From Rhododendron vialii (taxonomy: Eukaryota > Streptophyta > Magnoliopsida > Ericales > Ericaceae), in NCBI RefSeq assembly GCF_030253575.1, contig NC_080561.1, positions 36,637,564 through 36,701,563 on the forward strand: a DNA stretch of 64,000 nt, written 5' to 3'. The notes under the pieces were generated by a model. It saw only the letters and a program-made list of their open reading frames with translations. It was not told the DNA's origin and made no database searches. Each line of letters opens with the position of its first letter. The first letter of the stretch is position 1. The position numbers were made by a program, and so were the translations under genes. Below, piece by piece: positions 47,588 through 60,900 of this stretch.

Positions 47588-50500
47588 ATGTCGTGGATTA
47601 AGTCCGCGGTGAACAAAGCCGTCGAAGTGGGCGGCAATAGCAACCTCACTCGCACCGTCCGTAATTACGCCGACTCCGTCGTCTTTCAAGCCGGTCAAGT
47701 CGTCGTCGAGGGCGCCAAAATTTTGCAAGATCGCATCGTACTCTCTCTCTCTCTCTCTCTCTCTCTGTATATGTGTGTGTGTATATATCTCCTCAATTTG
47801 GTTTTTGTTTTCAGTGCATGATCAACATTGCAAACATCATGCGGGATTGTTTTGCTAACCACAGCCAACCAGACATTGGATATTGCACACAAAATGTCAC
47901 AAGATTTAGAGATACAATGCACTTTTTATAGGTATCAATATAGGTATCAATGCACTTTCACAGATATCTATGTATACCTTCCAATTTCGTAGATACCAAT
48001 GCACTTTTTTGCATATTAACCATTGCCCGGTAGGTTGTGATTAGCAATTTTCGTGTTTAATTACCAGCTTAAATTGGCCAGTTGTAGGGATTCAAGAAGT
48101 ATGATGATGTCCCCTTTGTTTGACGAGACTAAATAGTGAACGGATTTATAATCCCACTCTCACTCGATTTATAGTGATTGGATTGATTGTATATCCCACA
48201 CTTTGTAGAGTTTATATTTGATGCATGTATAATCTGCACTTCAAATAATTCAACCAAACACTAGATATCTAGTCAATTTGGATATAGTCTAATTTGTTGC
48301 TCATATCCGGTCAAACAAACAGGCCCTTATAGTACATTTCTACAACTCCATAATGGTTTTGATAGATGGATGCGCATGCGTGTTTACAGATAGGCATCGA
48401 CATGTAGCTATGATTGGTGGTTGATGCGTTTTCTGTTTTACTTTCTTTGATTGATCATTAATTGCGTACATGTAATTAGATGTTTGTAAAAATATAAAAA
48501 TGCATAGTCCTAACATCAACGTGTGCATCTGAAAGTGAGTAGCCCCACCTCTAGTCTGCATCCCACAAGTGCTCTAATCGTCCCAAATGGATTTTTCCCA
48601 ATCTGGACTGATGCATTGTACAAACTGGCTGATTGAATCTGTTTGGGGAGACTGGCTTGTTGAAGCTATGGTGACCTGGTTGCCTGTTTTGGGCGAGCTA
48701 GTGGGGAGTGAGCATATTGTTGGCGTCTTCGCTAGAGTGGAGGATCTTGACCAAGTCACGGAGTGTGTACTCGAAAGGGGCCATTGTGGTTGACAAGCGT
48801 TAGTCCAAATGACATCTGAAATATCTGCCAGCTACGGTATCTAAGGGGTTATGAGTTGGGGTTGTATACATGAGTTTATATTGCTGGTTAAACCAACAAG
48901 CCAACTTATTATTGATTTTCATGAGAGATTAAAACAAGATTTATTGAAAATTATAGACTGTAGAGTTCGTGAAAAGAATAGTAGTAAGGAAAGATTCTAT
49001 TGCTCAAGGTGGGGAATAGATCCCAATTTAACAAGGTTTCACTATTTTGTAGTTATAAAGCAATTACTACTTGCATTTTATTGTTAATCACTAGTATTGT
49101 GCCCGTTCAATGCATTGGGCCACAAAAAAATCAATGGGAGAAATATAGTTTGAAAAAAAAAATCCATATCTAACGTTTTCCCGTTCTATACACGGGAAGA
49201 CATGTATCTATTTTCATGAATTAAAGATTTATAGTGTAAATAAAATTAATTCGCAGTTGTGAAAAATATAGAAGAAACAAAGCAAATAAACAAAAACTAA
49301 AGAGTGTAATTTTATATATCTTTTTAATAGAACAGAACCAACTCCTCATATCCCAAAAATCTCACTTGTAATTCGCCCGCCCCCCCCCCCCCCCCCCCCA
49401 TGTCTCTCTCTCTTCCCCCCCACGTTTCTTCTCTCTTTCTCCATGTCTCTCTCTCTTCCCCCCCACGTTTCTTCTCTCTTTCTCTCTCAATTTGCTTTCT
49501 CCTCCCCCATGTTTCTCTCTCTATTTTTATAAATAAAATTATCGAATGTCAAGAAAATTAGGATTGAGGGTTTGGAGGCACGAACACATTTGTATAGAAT
49601 ATGTTTGCACAAACAAAGACAGATAGAATTTCCACTTAGCAAATGTAAAAGAACCAATGACTGATATTCTTTTTCTGTGAAATAACAGAATATCGGTTTG
49701 CCCTTCTAGGAAGAGAATGTGTAGAGAGAGAGCAATTCAGTATGGAATTTTTCGGTCCATCGAATGACTTTACAAATGGCCTATTTATAGACTTATAGGC
49801 ACCCTTGTATGAAAGGTTGTGTCTCTAGTAAACAGCCATAAGGAATGGTCATGGCTTTTGAAGACACCAATTAGGAAGGATCGTGTCTTTTAAAGACAAC
49901 TAATTAATAGAAAGGAACATGCCTATTAGTAAGCACCCTTTTAACAATTAATTAGGAAGGATCATACCTCTTGGAGGCACCTCCATGTTTTGTATCCCTT
50001 CCTAACAATCACATCTTTTCCAAATGAACACACCCCAATTTAATGGGTGTTATAACCATTTACATAAAGTCACAACTCATGTGAAAATGTGTAGCAACCT
50101 TTCACAAAACCTCTCTCAATACCTTTTCAAAAAACCCAAACCAAAATTCAATTTTATTTTGAAAATCTCCAACAATTAATCGCGCGATTTAATTATTTTT
50201 GATCGGCTATGTGCCTACTTAGTTGATCACGAGATTGTAAGCAATGTTTTCAAAGGCTAAGTTGAGGCTCGCCTTGAGACTTGCATCAAGGCCAGGCTAA
50301 CGTAAAACGCCTTGAGGCCTTTGGATTTGTGCCTTACCCTCCAAAAACCTAAACCTTGTCTATGGGGCATTCACACAAGGTGCGCTCATGCATTTCGTGC
50401 GAGGCTTATGCTTTTTCAGGAACACATGGCCTATAGATCACCACACTCTCATCCTCTCTCTTAACTTGTCAATCTTTGTTCGAAGTTAGAGGGCAGTGTA

Positions 50501-53500
50501 AATGCTGACGCCTCGAGACTTACTCCTTGCCACATGGGGGATAAGAATGCCTCCCATTGCGCATTCACCTTAAAAACAGTGATTTTATGTACTTGTGTGC
50601 ATTCAAATGATTTTGGGAAGACATAATAATCAGGTTCATCATTCAAACAAGTTGGTGCATTGTTGATGGCTCTGTCTTTTGATCCTGCCAAGAGCATTCT
50701 GGACATCCTTAAGGAAGTTAGGTTGCAATGTTGCATCAATAGTTGTAACGGTCAAGCTTCTTGGTGTATCTTGTAACTGTTGTACTTTAATTGTTTTAGC
50801 ACTTCGGAGTACATTATCTTCCTTTGTGCAATTGTGTTCTTGATAGCAGTAAATTCCAGTTTTACTTATTTTGATCCGTGTCTTTTGGGTTGTATAACCC
50901 TCTAAGTTCCAAATACTTAGAATATCATATTGGATTGCATATCTGTAGCTTTATTTTTAAAAGATTTAATGGGGTTGCAGGCGGCTCGAAATCTCAAAAG
51001 CTTTAAGCCTGCCGTAAAAAGATTAGAGGAGGTTTCTGTTTCTTGTAGGGGAGTTGAAAGAGTTCAGCTACTGAGAAGGTGGTTAGTTGCACTTAAAGAA
51101 GTTGAAAGAATAACTGCAGATTCTGCTGATATTAGTGGAAAGAACTCTGAACAGCTTCATACATCTGATGAAGCCAAAGATTCGCCGAGAAAGCCTACTT
51201 TGGTGAGTAGTGACTAAAATGTACTCCTGTTTCATATTCAACCCTTTTTAGGTAGTGTATTCCTATTGAGCTACTGCATTTCAAGAAGTTCTATGCACTT
51301 TGTCTGCATTAGCAAAAACATAACCCATCAAAGTCTGTTGAATTGGGTCAGAAGTGTGGGTGCCTAAAATATTTTGGAAGCATTAGGTCAAATTGTGCGT
51401 TGGTGGTATAGTAAACAGAATACCAAGACACCGGTTCTCTTTCATTTGTACTGGAGGTGACTGTTTGTTACAGTAGTGTATTAAATAAACTAGAAATGGC
51501 ATGTATTTCTGGAATTATCCATTATTTATTTCGGCTTCCCAAGTAAGTAGAATTACACACTTTATGACGTTGTGCAAGAAAACAGAGACCACATTGACCA
51601 ACAAAGGGCACTGCATAGATAAAGGAGAATTGGCTAGCAATAAACTGGTGCAAGTAGATGAATAGATCACTTTGAGTAGTTGTTACTTTCAAACATCACT
51701 AGTATTATCGTAGCTTGTTATTATCCAAAACTAATACGATACTGCTAATTCGTGATTTCAGCATTAATTTTATGTACTTCTTTCCCAAGTTTATGGTGAT
51801 GGGAAGACACATTTGATAGTATGATTCACGGTCAGACACCTACACTTAGTCAAAATTTGTGCTGCTTTTATTGGGCGTGGTAATATCAATGGGTTTTAAT
51901 TACTGATATTCTACATTGGTAGATGAGTTAATCTCTCAAACAATGGACAGTGAAAGAAAAACATGATGCCCTAGAATGTCTAGAAAATCATGACGCACTA
52001 CAATGTCTTGTAGCAACTGCTTTCGGTGACAATGCTCTCTGGGCAAGGTTCATGTTTTTAGCCTCAATCTTCAGTGAATACTCGTGGTGATTGAATGCTT
52101 GCAATTCTTTGCACATCTCGTACATAGGATACATCACTTGTCACATTTTCAAGGCCAAGGTGGTGTGCTGACGTGTAAAATGTGTTTCGAAACAAGGGCC
52201 AGATCCTGTAACCTTAGTATGAATCTTCGGAAAGCAAGAAATGTGTGCAGGGAGAACATTCATCCCACTTGATTCCACCGCCATTATTGTCACAGATTTC
52301 ACCAAAAACCTCCTTCTATCGTTAACAATAGTGATATCATCATCTGAAGGTTAGTCAATGACTCAATGCTAAACTATCCCAGGCATACCACTCTGGCATT
52401 GATACAGCCACCAGTGACCTGCCATTGCTAACACGTCACGCAATTACCTTTCCCGAACAAGTCTACCGCCTTATCCTACTATCTTTGATTGGGTTTTGTT
52501 TGCCACTATATGATCATTGTCTGATGCTGCTATTCATTGCTTATTTAACATCTGGATATTGGTTGAACATTGGCCATTCCCCAGCTAGCCAATAATTTGC
52601 TTTACTTAACATCATTTCACTCTACTTTTAAATCAAGCACATGTGGAGTTTTTTTGAACAACAGTGCCTTTTGCTTTCTAATCAAATAAACAACCTTCTT
52701 TGCTTTCGCACCAGTATAAGGGGATGACGATGTCCTTTCCATCATGCTCAATCTCAGAAAAGTTGGTAGAGTACTATCAAGTTGTTGCATGGATGAGACT
52801 GCTTCTCACCCTATGTGCACGGATATTTCTAACTGGGATGCGTATCTCTATCGTAATCTCATTGGATATCGATATGCCTGCAATACTCATGGATACATAT
52901 CCAAAAGTATCCCTGATATAAGAGTTAAATTTTTTTTACTTGTAAAGTACTCTCTCCGTCCCAATTTGTTTGTCTACTTTTTGACTTTTACTTGTCCCAA
53001 AATGTTTGTCCACTTTGGAAGACTAATGCTTTGTTTGGTTTCCTTTTTGAAAAAAATTTCTCAACTCAAAAAACACTCATTATCCTTACTTTCAATTATT
53101 AATCTCATTTCTCTCTCCACTCTCCAATCATTACTCTCATTCCTCTCTCTATCTCTCTTCACTTATTACCCCTATCTCAAATCATTACCCTATTTCTCTC
53201 TCCACTCATTACCGCAAAAACCAAACTCAAAAATTCTCAAAAATCCATCCAAACTCAGCATAAGGGACCAAAACTACAAAATTACCTTTTTGTCCCTTAC
53301 CATTTGAACTAAAGTAATCTTTTTCAAAAAGTTAGGAGGGCAATTTTTGGAAAGTTGAGCATTTATAGGTGCAATTATTGTGTTCCCTAAAAAAGTTGTA
53401 TTCCCCAAATTGGACAAACAAATTGGGACGGAGGGAGTATCAGATACCTTTCGAATACTCCAGGTCCTCATTCTTGTGATTTTGCATAATTCAATGTGAA

Positions 53501-56500
53501 GAAATTTTGAAAGGATTTTTCATTTTTATTCTAGTTGTACCCTTTCTTTTAGATTTTCTTGTATCGTTGTATCCTTATCATATGGTATCCCTGCCCCGGA
53601 TTGGTATCCATGCTTCATAGGTCATGGCTTTACTTCTTGTTCACAGTTTATAATGATCTGATAATAGTCCTGTGCTTGTCAAACTGGAAAATTGTTTTGT
53701 ACTTTTGTTCTGTTTGAGTAGATTTAATATCACTATGGTTTTCCATTGACAGGTTTTGTACTATGACTCTGATATTGGTCTAGAACCCATGAATTTCTTT
53801 GATGTCTTTCTTCATAGTCAAGCTCTTGAAGGGATGACACTGTCTATGGTAAGTTGAACAGATATTGGTCAGTTCTTATTGGCTAATCCATCTTCCAAAG
53901 TTTGTCTGTTTACTGTTAATCAAAGACAATAATAAAGAGGTGTAGCATATTGTGCAGCGATCATACCTATCTTTCTTTTTACCTTAAAATGTGTCTTCTA
54001 GATGCGTAGATAGAGATATAAATATGGTTGCTTTATACTCCTGATCCATAGATGTTAACCGCATGTTAACTATTTCTCTGACTCAGATTCTTGAAGGTCC
54101 AACGGAGGAGGAAGCTTCTCTACTTCTGGAGATATTTGGGTGATTCTTCTTGTTCTCTAGATTTTTGTACTAGTGTCCTCATAAAGGCAGAGTGTAATTA
54201 TTTCAGAACGTAGGAGGAGTCAGTTTATGAGAAAATTTGAAGTTTCTTATACAAGTTGTCTACTTATCTCCCCTATAAAAGAATGGATTAAAATTTCTAT
54301 GAGGGAAATTCTACTAAATTGGTTACTAATATGGTTTATTTAGGCTTTGTCTCACTGGTGGAAAGGAAGTTCTTGATGCAACAATGGGCAGCATACAAAA
54401 TCTCGCGAAAGCTTTCTCAAGTTATGAGGAGGAAGTGCTGGTGCAGATGATATGCTCATCTCTTCAATTAGCTGATTTTGCAGGTGAAGAGTCGCAAGGT
54501 TATTGACTTTTAGCCTTTATTTCTCAGGTTAAGCGGGAAGAGCTGCTTCAATATGCTCAAGATGCAATTGCAGGCCTGAAACTAAATGCTGATATTGCAA
54601 GGTGGTTAAGGAACAGTTGTACTGCTTACATGGATTGGGGTTAAGTGTCACTGTTTTCCTGTTTAAAGTATGATTCTCTTAGGTTCAATATGTAAGCACA
54701 CAAATGTGCTTGATCATGTGAAATGAGGCTGTGTGCCTGCGTCGACAGAGGGGCAAGTTCTTTCGTATGCTCCTATTAGTTTTATTCTTCGTATCAAGTG
54801 CTCTCATATGCTCGAGTCTGAGTTTTCCTTATGTTAACTTTGTATTCTTAAATGTTGTTACTCTTGGATATGCTATCACGCTTTCTGTAGAGTTTGGCTC
54901 AGTTGAAACTATTCTGTTTTCTTCAAATAACATGACTCGGCTTAGCTACTTCAGGTTTCTCAGATACTATTGGACTTATTGATAGTTTATCTATACAATG
55001 ATTGTATGCAAGGACAATTCAAAAACAACAACACTATGCTAGAGCTCTGTAAGTTGGACATGGAAAATTTTAAACTATTTTCATTAGGGCGTTTTCCTAA
55101 TTGCAGACTTGATAAAACAATTTCCTTCTGAAGTTCTAATATTAATCTCTGTTAGGCTTTGTACGTAGATTGTTTTGCAGCCATAAGTGTATGCACTTTT
55201 TATTCATTCCAGTCGTGGATTGTAATTTCTATTAGCCTGTTTTGTATCTGCTCAGAATAGATTCTGAAGTCTCCAATATACACAAAAAACTAGATGCATT
55301 GAAGTCCAACAAGCTACGGTGTGAAGATCATGGCATTTCATCTGAAGAAGCAACTGTTGGATCAGTAGAGGTGAGATTGATTTCGATTCTCATGTAAGTT
55401 CTGATAAATTGATTACTTATTTCGGCAATTACTTGTATAAGCAAGTGTTGGAATGATTGTAATCTTGCGGATTTCAGTCCTTTCTATACTACAAGAGACG
55501 TAGGATTGTTGGTCTAATGAATCAAATTCAATCCATTTCTTTTTGTTTATTCGCTGTAAAAGAGTCCTATCAGTTATCATTTGATTCATTTTTTGGTTGG
55601 TTTTAGCATCGCTAAGTTTATGAGTCCATATATCCATTATGAGTCCACATATCCATGTTGTTTCTCTAACTCATCCATTCCATTTCAACAAAGGGAAAGG
55701 ATACAGAATATCATGGATCTACTTTGTACCTTCTAATTAATGGATTGAACTAGCTAAAACATGGATTGAATCCTATTAATCCAAGTTTTAGCTTCTGGAG
55801 ACAGCATGTTTGGTTTTAGCTGCTGGAGACAGCATATGCTGATGTCCTGAAATGTTTGCCTAGTTTCTTGGGGAAGTTTATGTGAATCGACCCAATTGGT
55901 ATATCCCTGAGAAGAGTCAGACGGCTGGCCTGCAGTTTTATCAGACTTAAGCAAAACCAGTTGTGCATAAGGGGCTCGTACTTGCTGAGAAATTAGTTGC
56001 AAACTGATGCTAGCATGCGGATGAATGAATTTAGCTCAAGCTAATGCTTCTTAAGAACAAGATGAGAAGGGTAACTGCTGAAAGGGGTTTTTTGCCTCTG
56101 ACTCTGGTCGGTTTTCTTTCTGAGACATGGCTTGGGAAAATTAGTTCTAACTAAGAATGAGAAAGTTAACTATCCTGCTTAGTTGGTCATGTCTTGATAT
56201 CATAATAGATATAACATGTGTAACTTTCGAAGGTAAAATTAGAAATCTATGTTCTTTCAAATAACTGTGACAATTGTTAGGTTTAATGGCAACAGTTTTT
56301 ATGCCACATAAGTTAGATTCATGGGACCAAGAGTGAGTAATAAGCCTTTCACTAATCTGAGGATGATTGAGAGCAATTGTTCATTGATATTGGACAGCTT
56401 TTGTGCCCTTTGAGTTAATACACCACATGGATTTTGATCCTCCTCCTGCTGCAGGCTCTGAAAGAAGCCTCAGCACAAGTTTCCCTCTGTTCCAGGTTGG

Positions 56501-57878
56501 AGGAACTTTTACTGAAGAAGAAACTCTTGAACAATGGAGATTCTCCAGATCTTCATGCTCAAAAGGTGTGGGTTTCCTTCTTATTGCTGATAAAAGTAAA
56601 TAGTTTGGTTTTTGTCACAACGACAATGTTTTCTTGGGGAAAACACATGAGAGGCAAACCTTTGTCTGTCGAAACTTAGACACTGTCTTATCTTTCCCTA
56701 ACTTCTATCCCTAGATATTGAACCATACAAAATTTCTTGCTGCATCCCTAGCTGCTGCTTTGGGGTTATGAACGCAAGCACACAGAATAAATAGAAAAAG
56801 AAGAACCCACTATGAAGGGTTATGTCATTAACTGCCCCAACTAAAAGATCAATGTGATAAAGGCAGTATGGACTTAACTCTTACATGTAAATCCTTCTAT
56901 GCACTTATTCCCAAGTCAATTTTGCAGTTAGGAATGATTAAGTTTGTGTCTATACTTGACCGCCTGTTCAACATTTCTTATCTTCATTGTCTATTAAATA
57001 TGCAGGTTGATAAATTAAAAGTTTTAGCTGAATCTCTTGCTAATTCTGCCTCTAAAGCTGAAAAGCGCATCTCAGACCACAGGTTATTAGCTATTCTTGT
57101 CTTGTAGTTAGTCAAAGTTTCCTATTCAATTGGACTTCAGTGTCCAATCTAGGTGGAAGCACCAGTTCAGTGTGCGTTTAGACAGTCAAATTTTTGAAGC
57201 TGTTCATGGTAGTTGCCTTTTGCTCTTTGCAATTTTCTGCCCTTTGATTTTTCAAGTGCAAAGATTAGTATGAAATGCTGCTTATGTTTGTGTGCTTTTG
57301 TAAGCAGATTACATAAAGAAGAAGCCCTTCACTTTCGCGTTACCAAAACTGGCGAAGTTAGCCAAATTGAGAAGGTAAACTTAAACAGACATGTGGTACC
57401 ATTGTCTTGATGCGGAAATCTATCAAACAAATACATTTGCACCAATTAACTTAGGAATTATTCTGCTGAGAGCAATCAAATGGATGACCTTGAATGTTAG
57501 GATGAACAATCTGTTTGACTACTTAAAAAAACAGCAGAGACGGATAAAAATCTCTTTTTGTGGCAGAAAGTGTTTTATAATATTTACTTTTGTCTAATTG
57601 TTTGGTAATTATCATTCTTTCTTCCTAGTGGTTGTGAGGTTGGGCTTCCCTCTTGGACATAGATGTTGTTGCGTAAGTTTCAATACTGTTGTCATCTGCA
57701 TGCGGTTTGCTTATCCTGATGTGTTGGTCCTCCAAGGATATGTTTCATTATGTTTTTTTACGATGAGGCAATCAACAGAATCGGTCATCCCTACATACAA
57801 ATTGTTTCTCATGATTCCTGATCACTTTTCTCATGAGATGGGATGACACAAACCAATATAGAATATTCTATGGCTTCA

Positions 57879-57909
<31 letters not shown>

Positions 57910-60900
57910 CCCTTTTCCCCTTGGTTTTGTGGGGTTTTTTTTTTTCGTTCTTTTTTTTAGCTTGAAACCTTCCTCTCCTAGCGCCGTTCGGTGGAATTTT
58001 CAAGGGGTGTTTTGAGGTCATCGAATCCGGATCTTGGTCAAGGAAGGGGTGGCTGTGGGTGGGTTTTGCAGGCAAGCGGACAGCAGCTAACTGGACGGCG
58101 GCGAGCGGAGATGGGTTTGCCGTGAGGTTTTAGCGGCTGCGTCGGGGATCAGATTGTTTTGGGGCAATTTCAGGGGATTATCAGGCGTTTGCCGTGAAGC
58201 CAAGATCCTGGTATTGGGTGAAGTTTCCATCGTGGGTTGGTTTTTCCGGCGAAGTTGATTTTTAGAGGTGTTTTATTGATTTTTGTGGTGATGTTTGGTT
58301 AGGTGTGGGGGCTATTTTTAGGGGTTGGTATAGTTGGTAATTGGGCCTGATTTATGGGTCGCTTTGCGACTGTTTTAGGCGTTGTTTTGGGACTGTTTCA
58401 GGAGTTTAGTGGGGTTTTTTTTTTTTTTTTGGGGGGGGGGGTTTCAGGCAGCGACATGACGGCAGCGGCATTTGGATGTTAGGTAAGTTGGGATTTTGCG
58501 AGCAGAGGTAGTAGGAGGGTATTGTGCACTCTTTGAGGCTCTCTCAATGCTTTCCTGTGTCGCTATATTTATGTTCTTGGTTTTGCTGTTGCACTACATG
58601 CATGCCTCACAGTATGTTAAATTTGATTTTTATTCATTTTTTCAAATTCCTTACATTATCACAGCATTTTCCAGGAATTGATAGCCGAGATTGGAGTGCT
58701 TGAAAAGCAAAGAGATGAACTTGAAGCTGAATTAAGAAAGGTACTTCCTCGATGGTCCCCCACTACCCCAAAAACCCCCATCATTGCAATCCTAGGATTC
58801 TTTTCATTTAATGTTGTTGAACAGGTAGTCAATACTACCTAATGACAAACCCCATCATTGAAGAAATAGTAGAATTTTCTTCATGGAAGGTTCTTCAATA
58901 AGTTTTCAATTCTACCTTCGTTTCAGTTAATTTTTTTTTCTCAGTACATGTTTATTAAAAAGTTTTCAGTTCTACCTACCTATTCGTTTGTGTCACATGC
59001 ATTGTGTTGTACAGTTGAGCTAGCCTCATGTACATGGATTCATTGTTAGTTTGGATTGTTACCACATTACAAGTACACTTCAGTATATACCCAGTTCCTG
59101 CATATTATTTGATGCAGCAAGGTGTGGCTGTGTGATAGACATCTTACTATTGGACATTGTTGGAGCATCTGAGACAGGATCAGAGAACACTCTCCAGTTT
59201 ATATGTAGAGTTATAGCCAGTAGGACACATCTAACGAGCAGTTCTATTCGAACACTTCATTTCCTTTTAGGTCATGAAGCCTGTCTCTGTTCTATTTCCT
59301 TTTTCTTTTGGTTTGGGTGTGTGTGTGCGTGGGAGCTGAGGTCTGTACTGTGTGCTGGCTGTATTAATCTGATCAATGCGGAGACATAAGCTGGCTATAA
59401 GAGTGATTTTAGTTATTTAGTTTCCTGCTAGATTTATTCAACGTAAAAATGTTGGCAAAGTGTTCCTTTTACCTTTGACGAAGTGTAATTAGTTCGAGTA
59501 AGAAACTGAAGACGTGTGAAACTGTGAATATTGGCAACCCTGGTTTGTTATGCAAATTTATTAGGCGTATCACGTCATTTTGTTTCTTTCTTGTTAGTTA
59601 GAAATGGAATCAACTTGTGAAATTTGCTGAAGTTCAACTCTTGGTCTTGCTCCCAAAACACGTGTTTCCTTTTCATAATAAGTGCTTGAGAAAATATGTT
59701 TAGAAGGTGCTTCATCAGTGCTTGCTGAAGTGCACAAAGTTTATGGCATTTCTCATAAAGTTTTTATATTTGGTTTCCTATGATTCATACAAATGGCATA
59801 AGAGATGTACTTCAAATGTAAAGAGGTGAAATTTGAACCCATTTATTCTAGTAGTCAGATCAGTTTTACTCATTAACATCTCCCTCCCTAGTGACTAAGC
59901 TTATCACATCTTATGACAATGAATGGCTGGCATAGGTTACTACCTCAATAACTGCTGCACGAGCACGTCTTCATAATGCCAGAGAAGAAAGAGAGCAGTT
60001 TGACGAAGCAAGCAATCAGATTCTTGAACACTTGAAGACAAAGGTAGCGTTGTGTTTGCACGTACTACATATACTGGAAGCTCTTGTTTTTCACTATCTT
60101 AAATGGTAGGAAGATGAGCTGTCGAGGTCAACTGCTTGTTATAGAGCGGAAGCAGATGTTTGCAATGCATTCGTTAATTTTCTGGAAGAGATCTGGGTGT
60201 CCCAGTCCAAATATACAGAACAAAAGGAGAAGCTGGTCAAGTATGGACTTCTTATACTCTTTTAGCCTTCTCAGCTGAGAACTCTTTCATTATCAAACGT
60301 CAAGAATATACCTGTCATTTCATGATTTACGTTTGCCCTTTCATTTCTTTACTTGTCCACATTGTTGTGGTCACTTATTAGTAGGAGTAATTAGTAACTC
60401 TTGGACAGTTGGCATCTAATAATTTCTTGTTACATGGTACAAGTGATGAACTGGAGAGAAACAGAGACTATTTTGTGAAGTTGGCTGTTCGTCTCTTATC
60501 TGCTTTTAAGGTATGCACTCACTTGTGGCCATATGCATTGATGAATTTGATCTCCTGGTTTCTATTCAATACGATGAAAAATTTAGTCCTCAAATCTATC
60601 AAATGTGGTATTCACATATTTGATGCCACCATCTCTCTCAGGATGAGTTGGGCTCTTCTATCACCACTTTTGCAGAGCTTGTGAAGAACTTGAATTCAAG
60701 TCGAAGGTAGTGATAATTAGTTCCTTTTGAATCGCAATCTCAAGCTGAGTTGCCCTTACCATTATTAACCTGTTCCAGGTCACAATTTTCCTTTTGAATC
60801 GCAATCTCAAGCTGAGTTGCCCTTACCATTATTAACCTGTTCCAGGTCACAATTAGCAGCTTGTTTGGATGATGAAAATTCACAAGCAGTAAACCCAAGA

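Larger units (their letters stand above)
47738..50980 (+). other. Large intron 1 of the coiled-coil gene, repeat-bearing
   Basis: This 3.2-kb intron opens GTACTCTCTCT..., so the 5' splice site leads straight into a (CT)n microsatellite (47,741-47,766). It contains a MITE (48,111-48,326), unassigned frames at 48,587-49,087, a poly-C tract (about 49,381-49,399) followed by a 43-bp duplicated CT/C-rich unit, and a GCCTTGAGGC-rich stretch near 50,255-50,320. It ends at GGTTGCAG (50,980). Confidence 0.7.

Noticed and set aside
52744..53307. 187-codon plus-strand frame
   Set aside because: It spans the edge of a Stowaway MITE and a nested element; the product is low-complexity Leu/Ser sequence.
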